DNA of 64,000 nucleotides from Hawksworthiomyces lignivorus (Eukaryota; Ascomycota; Sordariomycetes; Ophiostomatales; Ophiostomataceae), in the NCBI GenBank assembly GCA_002917075.1, contig NTMA01000069.1:1-64000 (forward strand), given 5' to 3'. The notes under the pieces are model-generated. The model had not been told where the DNA came from. It did not search any database and saw only the letters and a list, made by a program, of their open reading frames with translations. Positions 1 through 9,193 of the stretch are shown piece after piece; positions within the stretch are counted from its first letter, which is position 1; every line of letters begins with the position of its first letter. Both the position numbers and the translations under genes were made by a program.

Positions 1-1
1 A

Positions 2-748
2 GCGACCTCATCGTTGCCCTCGCTGTCGCCGCGGCTCAAGACGGCCGCGCGCATCCTGTGGGCGGCCAAGCGCACGCGCCTCGAGGAGCGCCTGCGCCGC
101 CTCGACCTGCTGCGCATGCGCTTCCTCGTCGTCTACATGAGCATCGTCGCCGCCACCGCCACGGCCGCCGCCGAAAAGGTCGAGAAGACCGCCGCCGTCG
201 CCGCCGCCGCCAGCGCCAGCGCCAGCGCCAGCGCCACCGCGAGCACCACCGGCAGCGCCCCCGGGAGCCCCCCCTGCAGGAGCGCCACGCTGCCGCCCCC
301 CTCCCTGCCGGCGTCGCCGCGCGACCCCGACCGGGCCGCCGCCATATTGGCGGCATCCATCGCCGCGGCATCCAAAGCCGCCGTCGCCGCCGGTGCCACC
401 GATGACTTATACTACCCCTTCTCGCCGGACGGCTCGCCCGGCACACCGCACACCCGCTTCCACCCTCTCCTCCGCGACAGCAACAGCAACAGCAACACCA
501 GCACCAGCCCCAGCCAGCCCCCCAGCCCTAGCCCTAGCCCTGGCGGCCTGCCCGCCAACCTCGCAGACAGCATCCGGCGGAAGCCGCCACCGCTGCGGCG
601 CGCGTCCACCCAGGGCGCCCGCCCGCCAGACGCCTCGCCCGAAGGCAACCACCGCGCCGGCTGGATGGGCGTCGTCCAGGAGCTGCAGCGGTCGCCTCTG
701 CTCCACAAGCGGCACACGTCCATCGAGATGTCCATGGCGCGCCGGTGA
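2..748 (+). CDS. 3' end of an uncharacterised fungal protein (5' truncated by window edge)
   Basis: An open frame runs from the left edge to a TGA at 746-748, giving about 248 residues; the true start lies outside the window. The first 50 residues form a strongly charged helix (LEERLRRLDLLRMRFLVVYM) that resembles the end of the fungal N-terminal helical domain found ahead of ankyrin or NACHT proteins; that resemblance is by eye only. The rest is low complexity: an Ala/Ser tract around residues 65-85, Asn-Ser repeats from CAG/AAC runs near 480-505, and Pro-Ser repeats near 505-545. The last 30 residues become ordered again (GWMGVVQELQRSPLLHKRHT), which suggests a conserved C-terminal motif. 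Function is unknown. Codon use is very GC-rich, which leaves several other frames open here. The frame is clear; the family is not. Confidence 0.7.
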   Translation, partial: ATSSLPSLSPRLKTAARILWAAKRTRLEERLRRLDLLRMRFLVVYMSIVAATATAAAEKVEKTAAVAAAASASASASATASTTGSAPGSPPCRSATLPPPSLPASPRDPDRAAAILAASIAAASKAAVAAGATDDLYYPFSPDGSPGTPHTRFHPLLRDSNSNSNTSTSPSQPPSPSPSPGGLPANLADSIRRKPPPLRRASTQGARPPDASPEGNHRAGWMGVVQELQRSPLLHKRHTSIEMSMARR

Positions 749-1835
749 CGGCGGCCCGTTCTCTATTCTCGGCCTCTTGCTCCCTCCACACCATCTCTCG
801 CATAATGCTTTAATGCCTTTCTTACCGCCTTTATTATGGCTTCATGCGATATTTTTTTTTATTCTACGACTTCTGATGACTAGCCACGTCTATTTTTATG
901 TTCCGTTATAATGACGCGAGAGAAGTGAAATGAGGAGACACCTGATCAGAGAGATCAAAATTGAACAAAGGGAAAGCGACATAAAAAAGGATAACTTTTT
1001 TTTACGGACACAATCTGGCGTTATTGGTCTCTTGGCTTATGCCGACACGAGCATCTATCTATTTTACACTCACGACAGCCCTAACTCTTTATGCTATCCA
1101 ATTGATTCTGCCAGACTCTTCGTATCCAACACCCACACAACCCCCAAAATACGACGAAACCCTCTCTTACGAACAATGCGATACGAGACTGGAGGGGGAA
1201 AAAAAAAACACGCCTCCTATCATCATGCTGAGATTGGCCTCGTCCACTCTGATTTGATTTTATTCAATTGTCTATTCGCCAATTGGACATTTTCTTTTTT
1301 ATCATATCACATTTTATTTGGCCTCTGATCCTTTTTGCATGTTTGTCGGTTGGACTAGATATCGGTCCACTGCACAGAAGATACCCCCAATTTCCCTTTA
1401 CATGTATTTTCATCGTCTTGTTAAATCTAAGTTTTAAACTGGATTGTTTGCCCTTCACATTCACAAATGCAAAGCGCACATAGTCACATAGTTATATATT
1501 CACACAAATTCACACATACTCTCACACAGCCTTACATTCCGCTTCCCGTATGACACCACATATCATATAGAAACTCCGTTAATGCTCCTCCCGCGTCTCC
1601 TTCTTTTTTATCCTGGTTATATTAGGTACCTGATATAGGTTATTTGTTTAATTGCTTTGGGTGATCTTATTTCTGTCATTATTCATTTGTGTTTGGCTAC
1701 GGGTTAGGCATTTTAGTTTCACTGGCTCTCATGGCAAGCCACACTTTGTTTCATTTGTGCAGAGCTTCGTAATGTATTTAGTTTTCCCGTTTCTGTTCGC
1801 CCTTTCTCTGCAATCTAGAGACGGAGTTTTTTTTT
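749..1835. other. Intergenic region between convergent genes
   Basis: Both flanking genes end here, so this should hold two 3' UTRs. The sequence turns AT-rich straight after the stop at 748 and has several T and A runs. I see no coding pattern, RNA gene or repeat; the short frames here are ordinary chance frames. Confidence 0.6.
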
Positions 1836-2612
1836 TCAATGTCCTGCAACTGGTCCCGTGCCGTTTTTCTCGCCAACTGTGAATTGTAATGTCAGCGATT
1901 GTGTGCGGAAAAAGAAAACGGGGAAGTGTGCAGAGGCCGTCCCACTTACCATCAAGGGCTACCAGGAACCGACTCACGCAGTTATAGGACGCAATCTGGA
2001 TGAAATCAGCCATGAGAACGGGAGAAAGAAGGGAAGGGCTGCTCGGCAATCCAAGAACAAAAAGGACCTGAGAGAGAGAGAAGGGGGAAAGCATCGTGCA
2101 CTTACCACAGTGGTCAGCTCCACGATCTGGCGGTCGTTGAACAGCTCCCGCAGGCGGGCGAACGTCGCATCTGCAATCTCCACGCGCCGCGTCATCTCGT
2201 CCGCGTAGACGAGCGCCGCCCACTGGGTCGGCGTCAGGCCGCCGTTCTTGGCCGGGTCCTCGGCTTCGGCCAGCCGCAGCTCGTCCGTCCGCTTGACGAC
2301 CTCGAGCCCTGCAGCGCCCACGCCCGCCGCCGTCGCCAGCGGCGCGTGGTGGCCCCACTCGTACCAGGCCTTGTTGATCACGGCCACGCGGCAGATGGCG
2401 AGCTCGCGCAGGTCTGCCGTCACGGTGGGCGTGCGCGTGCGCACGGCGCCCATGAACGAGTTCCAGCCGTCTGCGATGGGCGGCGCGATCAGCAGGGTGA
2501 GATCGAGCGGCTGCAGCGGGCGGGGTGCGCGGCGTGCGGCCACGCGCTCGACGACCGCGGCATCGGCCGGGTCTTCAAACTGCGGAGGGTTGGCAATGTA
2601 GGAGAGACGCAT
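1836..2612 (-). CDS. Carboxymuconolactone decarboxylase (CMD/AhpD-like) family protein
   Basis: Three exons on the minus strand: 2612-2106, 1995-1950 and 1876-1836, joined by introns with donors GTAAGT and GTAAGT and acceptors CAG. The phases fit and give 197 residues. The core is the helical CMD fold, with ELAICRVAVINKAWYEWGHH at about residues 90-110; the W-x-HH pattern is typical of the fungal branch. Exon 2 supplies SYNCVSRFLVALD and exon 3 ends VGEKNGTGPVAGH, matching the usual C-terminus (VSRFLVALDVGE) of fungal members. The CxxC pair of peroxidase-active AhpD is absent, so a disulfide reductase role is unlikely. The substrate is unknown; family members include gamma-carboxymuconolactone decarboxylase and small secondary-metabolism enzymes. 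The single-exon reading beyond 2106 is an intron read-through. Confidence 0.85.
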
Positions 2613-3290
2613 CGTGTATTCCTTTTTTTTCTCTGATTGTACGTATTGAGGGGTAGCGGATGGGATCGGAAAGGCTTGCGGCAGCTAAAATCAAAATTTA
2701 CTCTGGTGCAATTTAAGAGTGGATGAAGGCAATCTCGCGGCAGGACAACGCTATTGGGTTGAGGATATTTGCAAGCAAGATGCTTTTTTCTAATTATTGC
2801 ATCCAGAGACGAGCGTTCAAGCGCAAATCAACCCCAATGCATGCCGAGGCCCCGAATAATAAGTCTTTCTCAAACGATCTACTCAAAAAATTGAGACTGG
2901 GGCAACCCGCGTTCGGGTGGTTTGCCGATGTTCGGCAGTCGAGGCGATTTCTAGCTTACCGTGTTGGTCAATTCCCCCGCAGCCGACCTCCACAGAACCA
3001 CCCTAGATGGCCGGGAATATGCCAAGTTGTGTGACGACATTAAGGCCAGCAGCCCATTACAAGCAAAGTCTCTTTTGCCCACGTCGAAGCGGGAGGAGGC
3101 TCATGTTCCCCTCCTTTGATTCACGCTTCAACACAATCGATATGGGGAAAGAGAAAGATTCGGGTTCCAGAATCCTCTCTCTACGTTACGAGGTTACCTA
3201 CAAGTGCTAGGTCTTAGGTTGCAAACTGGAATATAAATTCCGACACCAGAGTCAATCACACGGTTCCCTTACATACTTTACACTCCTTCC
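2613..3290. other. Intergenic, 5' region of the CMD gene
   Basis: Upstream of the CMD start codon. Frames at 2723-3034 and 3007-3210 show no recognisable protein. No repeats or RNA genes were noticed. Confidence 0.5.
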
Positions 3291-4379
3291 TTACATTCTG
3301 TCTTCTATTGGCCCTTCGATGAGCTGCACAGCATTATTCGACGGATCGTAAGTGTCCGTGTAAACATATTGGTGCTGATGCATATCGTAATATAGGTCAA
3401 ACGTAAGCATGGCGAAGCCCGGGTCATTGAGCACAATAGCGCACGGCCAGGTATTGTCGCAGAGGCCGTCGTCGTCGTCCGGGTTTGGCCCCTAGCCCCA
3501 GCCGGCGGTGGCGAACTGGAGCCGTTGCATGAGCGTAACTATGTACGACTCGCGATCTGGAAGCACCTGGATAGTCTGCTGAAGCTCGCGTCCACAATGT
3601 GCGGCCCACCTGCTGCCTTTGCGACTCTGGCACGAACCGCGCCATTTTGCCGCGCTGGTTGTCCGTCCCACACTACACATAGATTGGGTCCACTTCGTTG
3701 TGCAGATGAGGCGGAGGAAACTCGTCCCTGTTGCAATTCTTCCACGTGTGGTGTGTTGGCTCCTGCCACCTTGTGCCCTTGGGCTGCCGCGCCAAGACGG
3801 CCATCGCCCGCGCGTCAAATCCGTGCACCTTGGATACCGCCTCGGTCAGGCACGTCAGCGCCAACAATGATGGTGGTCGCGGATGACCGACCTATAGTGA
3901 TAACAGGCGTTGAGGAGGCACGGGCTCAAGACGGCCATGGAGACTGATTAGTTCTGGGACATCTGGTTACCGGAACTGAGTGATCGCACTTTACCCCTTG
4001 AATCAGAGCTCCCATAACTGATGTACAAGCTTGTTGCCGAATATTATACCGGGGCAGCACGTCGAAGCCTAGGTCTTGCCCATTATCCCACGTCCCTATG
4101 TCTTCCAGCATGATGCTGCACTGCTTAGCCAAAGTGAAGAAGGTATCATGCTTTTCAATAACGTGCGCTGCGCAGGTGCGATCCTCATTCTAACGTGGTA
4201 AGACAGCGGCTAGCTTCCGTAACTGCAAACTATTTTCAAGGACACTGCTCCACTTTCCTGGCCAGGCACTCTTGCTTTGCTCGGCTACCAAAACAGGAAT
4301 CCCTCTCGGTGGCTGCTATAGCTTGCCAGTATTTCATTGGCGTTGGAGTTAACGGTAGAAACCTGAGAGATTCGATATA

Positions 4380-4412
4380 TCTTGGCTTCTTCTTGGCTTC
4401 ATCTTGGCTTCC
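4380..4412. repeat. Three tandem copies of an 11-bp unit
   Basis: TCTTGGCTTC occurs three times at exactly 11-bp spacing (4380, 4391, 4402), differing only in the eleventh base. It lies inside the degenerate coding tract and is probably replication slippage. Confidence 0.85.
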
Positions 4413-4685
4413 GCCTGGTCGGTGACAACTTTCAGGTCACTTGCCAGTGCCGAAGCACATTTGCCCTGGTCCTATTATAGCACTGCTTTTGAACAGCGTA
4501 TAGATCACTCATGGTGTCGAGAGCAGCTCCTACGCCTTGACCTGGCTTCTTCCTCTTATTGCAGAGCCGGGCATCATCAAGTGGTTGGGAGAATAGCCCT
4601 GCCTCTTGAAGACTGCTGCCAAGACTTTCGCGTGCAGAATCAATCTTGGCTTTACCAACATCTTCGCCCAAATATACATAGACCA

Positions 4686-4702
4686 GGGTAATAAATGTTA
4701 AA
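4686..4702. repeat. Left terminal inverted repeat of the transposon
   Basis: Seventeen bases, GGGTAATAAATGTTAAA, are the exact reverse complement of 6052-6068. A shared GTACAA follows a few bases further in on each side, so the repeat may extend imperfectly. Confidence 0.9.
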
Positions 4703-4801
4703 AAACAGTACAATCAGCAAATTAATCCCAATACAGACTAGTCAAAAGATACACAAAATTATTATCAAAACACCATACAATTAGAAGTATATCAAAGACA
4801 C

Positions 4802-5899
4802 CTAAAATCCCGTCCTGTCCCCCTCGACTTCAAGCACTTTTCTTAACCTTGAAGGCATTGAATGTGCTAGACTGCGTAGAAAATCAGTAGGCACTGCTGC
4901 CCATGCCTCTGCAACTGCTGCTTTCAGACTGATCAAATTCAGACTTTGAATATCATACCGAACTTCCAAATAAGACTTCATCCAATGCCATACATTTTCG
5001 ATAGGATTTAAATCAGGACTTCTAGCAGGCCAGTCCATCACATGAATCCTTTTTTGTGCTATTGCTTGTCGTGTTTCTCTCGATCTATGTGATGATGCAT
5101 TGTCTTGTTGAAATAAACGTTGATCCTGCGGTAAAGTAAGATATAGAGTTTCAACCAACGGTAAAATAATAGTAATATATTTAGTTGAATTGATGCCTCC
5201 TAATCCTTTTGCCCAGAAATGGAATTGTCCTTTGGTATCTCCAGCAAATTGTCCCCAAAACATCCAACCTTGTGGTTTTCTTTTCATTAAAGCAAAAGCT
5301 TCAGGAGCTTCAGATTCATGTAAAGTCAACCACTGTCTCCACATTGGATCGTTGACTGCGTATGTCTCATCTGAAAATATTACTTTTTCCCAATCTTCTG
5401 GCCGAGGACGTTCAGCTAAATATTTCTGAGCGAATTCGATTCGTTTTTGGCGATGTGTTGGTGTTAAACAAATACGACGAGGACGACATTGTCGAGAAAA
5501 TCCCATAGACTTTAAAGCAGTAGAAAGAGCTAATTCGCCATATAAATTTAAAGGAGAAGGAAGAACAAGATAAAGATCTCTCCATGGTATTCTGCGGTGA
5601 GCATCATCAGATTCAAGCCATTCTTTTAGTTGTTGTTTTTCTGTCATAGAAATCAAAGGACGACGACCACATTTGTTTTTCTTAGGACTCTGTGGACAAT
5701 TACATGCCCATTGAATCTATCGCCTCGTATGATTTGTTTCTTTAGCAATCCTTTCGTAAGACCATTTAGCATACTCTCGAAGAGCTTTGATCTTAATACG
5801 ATCATCACGAGATAGTTCGGGGGCTCGTTTCGCACGCTGTTTTGCACGAGAGGGCGCCGGCGCGGTGCCGGCAGTGTTAGTGGTGATTGTGTTGTCCAT
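4802..5899 (-). pseudogene. DD34E transposase with one in-frame stop codon
   Basis: Read from the ATG at 5899 to the TAG at 4802-4804, the frame has 366 codons and is broken only by a TAG at 5717-5719. The N-terminus has a helix-turn-helix-like segment (LREYAKWSYERIAKETNHTR). The catalytic domain follows: the first Asp in IFSDET, the second in FQQDNASSH, and the Glu in ARSPDLNPIENVW, with 34 residues between the second Asp and the Glu. All three catalytic residues are present. The stop sits where a CAG Gln codon would read naturally, so it looks like one C-to-T change. Another ATG at 5977 would add 26 residues, but 5899 gives the more usual start. A near-intact frame suggests a fairly young insertion, probably inactive unless supplied in trans. 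Confidence 0.9.
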
Positions 5900-5906
5900 G
5901 CCTATA

Positions 5907-5926
5907 CGTACGTACGCGTACGTACG
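5907..5926. repeat. Perfect 20-bp palindrome just upstream of the transposase start
   Basis: CGTACGTACGCGTACGTACG equals its own reverse complement. It lies 8 bp upstream of the transposase ATG, within the transposon. It may be a regulatory site or simply a CGTA-repeat artefact. Confidence 0.9.
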
Positions 5927-6051
5927 AAAACAAAAACACGAAAAACACTCTGGCTTAATAGTGGGCACATTAGACAAGTATCTTTTTACTGATTTAATGT
6001 GTGAAAATACCCCTGTCAGATGGATTTTAGTAACATTTTTTTTTGTACAGA

Positions 6052-6068
6052 TTTAACATTTATTACCC
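6052..6068. repeat. Right terminal inverted repeat of the transposon
   Basis: TTTAACATTTATTACCC is the reverse complement of 4686-4702. A similar string, TACCCCTGTC, occurs about 55 bp further in (near 6009) and may be a subterminal transposase-binding repeat. Confidence 0.88.
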
Positions 6069-6486
6069 CTGTAGACCTGTATTCTCCCATAATGGGCTTT
6101 TGTCATAGGCAAACGCAGACTCCCCACCGCAGTTATCCAAGGCTGCAAATAAAATCTCATTTATACCATTTACGAAGACCACAACATCACTTCCATTACT
6201 AGCACTGCTTCTGGACCTGTCGGAGGCCACCTCCACATTCTGTAGAGATAAGGTTCCAGAGTTGGCACAAATTGGGGCTAACTCAAAATTGCTCCTGTAC
6301 AGTTTGATGAATTTCTTAGTGCAACGGTCGGCATCTAAGCTGTAAATACTATGAATTTGCCCACCGTACATGATAGGACGCAGGCCCTAGCCTGGTACCA
6401 ATATTGTGTCTCGGGTACGATGGTTGCGTAGAAACGATTGTACGGCGGAGATGTCGACAGATATTTATTTCTGGAGATAGCACCCT

Positions 6487-6983
6487 GCAAAAAAATGTGT
6501 AAATGTGGATCTTTTTTCAGCCAAGAAAGTATACGACGCATGAATCTCAAGCAAATGTGCGGCGGAGAAACTTTCCACGTTATGTTTTCAAGGAGTGATT
6601 TCAGGCCATGAGCTTGGCATCAGGGGCTTGCCTGGAAAGCTTAGTCAAAAGTAGTATTCTTTCACATATCTGGCTAATACTGGAAGTTACCTGATCCTTC
6701 AAAATATAAATAGATATCTGGATGTCTTCCTTCGCGCAAGGTAGAGTCGTTTTAGATGTGTCGTTATCATTGCGGTTCTACTTTTGCTTTTCATAATTTC
6801 GTCATTCTCCTTCCGAATGCCATTTTTTTAGGCTGCATACAACTCTTGCTGTCTGCTGCACCCCCTTAATCTAACCGCGAACAACCTAACATCCTAGCCA
6901 TTTTCTCAGCATATGTTAATAACATCCTTTCCTTTCTCTGAGAAGTCTGAAATCAAAGAGACCGAGTTCAGACGAAAATCATA
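6487..6983. other. Intergenic, upstream of the gene at 6984
   Basis: Contains the probable intron end for the degenerate tract (polypyrimidine plus CAG near 6487) and the promoter region of the plus-strand gene at 6984. No other structure was seen. Confidence 0.45.
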
Positions 6984-7808
6984 ATGCCGGAATTGGATGA
7001 TATCGAGTACGCGCGCGAGACCTGTGTTCAGGCCGTTCGTGATTACTACCTCTTTCTCACACAGATGTATCTCGACACGTCAGACGTGACTGAGCCGCCT
7101 GAGGGAGGCTGGCCATCAATTACGCGGGATGTCTTGGCCGGCATAGGCAAGACAGACGAGGTGATAGATCTCTTACGCCATCTTCCATACATCCGCAACC
7201 CCCAAGACGGCAACCGGATCCAAGGGGCTAGTTTTTGCTCCTTTGCCGACTGGCAACAGGATGCTATTTACATCAAAGACGATAGATTAACTGGAGACTC
7301 TGTGAAAACAACCACAGAAGGTGGCTCCTTGTGTGATATAATTCCGCCTCATGTCGTCAGTCTCACAGATGGACCTCGCGACAACCGCGTGTTTCTTGTG
7401 GACACAGAACTGGGCATTATCTTGTGGCACGAGTGCCCGGGGAAGGTAAAATGGGAAACGTCAGTGGAGGGCATAGAAGATGATGCCTACGACTACGAGT
7501 CGGACGAAGGGCAGGCGACTTGGCGTGGTGACAGCGGGGCTTGGGCGATTCCAGACTTTTTTGAGGTGCTCAAAGATCAGTTCCGAAGGCTGGAGTTTGT
7601 TCCCGTTGATAAGTATACTGTTTATGACAACTATGATGGCTTCAGTCTGCGCGAAGAAGGGCTTATGGATATGGTGCGCGGCGTCTACCGCAAGCATAAC
7701 TGGCCCAACTTAGAGCTGTACCGCAAAGAAGAGTGCTTGGCAGAGATTCAAGCTGTGCTAAGGAAAAATTATCCTGGGTATCTCGGCCTGGACGAGAGTA
7801 TTGACTAG
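6984..7808 (+). CDS. Uncharacterised fungal protein, 274 residues
   Basis: An intact single-exon frame from ATG 6984 to TAG 7806-7808, acidic overall, without signal peptide or membrane segment. Codon use and amino-acid content (Trp, Tyr, Asp, Glu) are typical of a globular cytosolic protein. Around residues 40-65 there is LAGIGKTDEVIDLLRHLPYI, and near residue 190 WAIPDFFEVLKDQFRRLEFV, followed by a charged C-terminus. The pattern resembles fungal SMI1/KNR4-like hypothetical proteins, in which a Trp-Ile-Pro-x-Phe-Phe block is common, but I cannot confirm the domain. No partner genes are adjacent: a degenerate tract lies upstream and a 1.4-kb gap downstream. The gene is probably real; its function is unknown. 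Confidence 0.75.
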   Translation: MPELDDIEYARETCVQAVRDYYLFLTQMYLDTSDVTEPPEGGWPSITRDVLAGIGKTDEVIDLLRHLPYIRNPQDGNRIQGASFCSFADWQQDAIYIKDDRLTGDSVKTTTEGGSLCDIIPPHVVSLTDGPRDNRVFLVDTELGIILWHECPGKVKWETSVEGIEDDAYDYESDEGQATWRGDSGAWAIPDFFEVLKDQFRRLEFVPVDKYTVYDNYDGFSLREEGLMDMVRGVYRKHNWPNLELYRKEECLAEIQAVLRKNYPGYLGLDESID

Positions 7809-9193
7809 GTAAATTGGAAGGCAAATGAAAATGCTAGATTTGAATTATAATTGATAGAGATAGAATGAAGAACCACTCTAGAAGAATTAATAGAGATGTC
7901 ATATTTCTTGCTAGTTTTCGAAGTCTCTTAACTGTGTGGATGTTTTCAACTATGCATACTCTATTTTTACTATGCTGTGAAACTATTCTAGAATTTAGAA
8001 GGATGGTATGTTTTGCTTAGGCTGCTACTCAAAACAGTAAATACCAATGACCTATCTATAAACTCTAGACCACTATTTAGTTGTATGAATCCTCTCATGC
8101 GTGAAGTGTGCTCAATTTTTCCAAGTCTAACCTTGTTGTCTGAGGACTTCTTGTAGGTTGAACAAATAGTTAAAGATTAAAAAAATTCCCATATGCTTCT
8201 TAGTTAATTGTTACGCCTTCATATTGATTCTTGGAGCTGGTCTCTGCGGGTTGATGGCTACATATTTTCTACATACTTTGAAGCATTCGGCTCACATACC
8301 TATCAAAAGCCACCAAAAAGAGAGAAACGCGAGTATAGAAAATAACATGGATATGCAATATTAGACTTAGAGCCGTCTTTATGCTAGATGAAAGGTCAAT
8401 ATAACCTCGACTTCTACCCTACGGACTAAAGCACCTCATAGCCTTATCTAGAAGAGGATCGATATTTACCAGCAGTGCAACGGAATACAAAATCAGCGAG
8501 AAATGAACAAGGCGAGAGGTAATTAAAACAATAACAAAATTCCGTAAACGCTGAAGAAGGAAATTCTTTTGTGTTCTATTACCAAGTCCACTCTCGCCAA
8601 ACCCCAGCACAGCCAGATTGTGGGGAACTCAACGTTGGTGTAATTTATGGCAAGCACCTCGAAGCTTTTAACTGAGACTGAGACCGTTGTTTCAACTTCG
8701 GCTAGATTTCAGCCCTCTCTGGTGCTCCACATTTTCTATCAAAATGTATGTTTATGTCTAGTTGTCTTTAATGCTAGGTCCCACAGTTTTCACACTCAAA
8801 TATTTGACGAGATGGACTGTGCAGTATTCTCTACTCACAGTCTAGTGGTACCCAGTACTTACAGGGTAGTCATAGAGGATGGTGGCTGTCAAATACGTTC
8901 TTGCTAAATCGCTGATGAAGGAGGTATAACGTCGACTTGAATAATGCTATGAAATGCGAAATTGCCTCGTTCATGTGTCGGGCAACGGTAGCCAATGTGA
9001 AAAATACATGCAGTGCTCAATCAAATCATAGTTCTTGCGCCTTTCACGCCTTATATCCCTGGTCCAGTCCTTGCCTTTTGATAACTTCTTCTGTGTCTTT
9101 ATTCTCATTCCCTCACACTTCAAGGAACGAGTAATAGCATTAGGGTATTAAACAAAACAAAATACAAAAATCCCAAACCTCAGCTTTCTAACG
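7809..9193. other. Intergenic between convergent genes, AT-rich
   Basis: Receives the 3' ends of the gene at 6984 and of SLN1. Frames at 8419-8610, 8647-8907 and 8937-9134 have no recognisable product. No repeats or RNA genes were noticed. Confidence 0.5.

Larger units (their letters stand above)
4685..6070 (-). mobile_element. Tc1/mariner-type DNA transposon, about 1.39 kb
   Basis: The element is bounded by 17-bp inverted repeats (GGGTAATAAATGTTAAA at 4686-4702 and its complement at 6052-6068) and carries one transposase frame on the minus strand. The six bases TAGACC occur on both outer sides (4679-4684 and 6072-6077) and include the TA that this superfamily duplicates. The exact termini are uncertain by a few bases because the left end lacks one G found at the right. 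The element sits within a degenerate gene and divides it. Length, DD34E transposase and TA-containing flank fit Tc1-like elements such as the Fusarium impala group, but I cannot assign a named family. Confidence 0.88.
3291..6486 (-). pseudogene. Degenerate coding tract of unknown family, split by a transposon
   Basis: Several minus-strand frames carry protein-like sequence in one consistent order but are broken by stops and frame changes. From upstream to downstream: a block beginning after a good intron acceptor (TTTTTTGCAG) at about 6487 (ISRNKYLSTSPPYNRFYATI), a block at 6371-6072, then after the transposon 4679-4432 (YVYLGEDVGKAKIDSARESL), 4132-3926, 3867-3673, about 3660-3480, and a last block ending TAA at 3291-3293 (NDPGFAMLTFDLYYDMHQHQ). 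Composition (Cys, Tyr, Asn) suggests a secreted protein. I do not recognise the family. The tract lacks one continuous frame even allowing short introns, so I call it a pseudogene; a heavily spliced gene that was intact before the insertion is the alternative. Confidence 0.5.

Noticed and set aside
525..545. CCCTAG-type repeats that recall telomere sequence
   Set aside because: The unit is CCCTAG rather than CCCTAA, there are only a few copies, and they encode Pro-Ser repeats in the partial gene.
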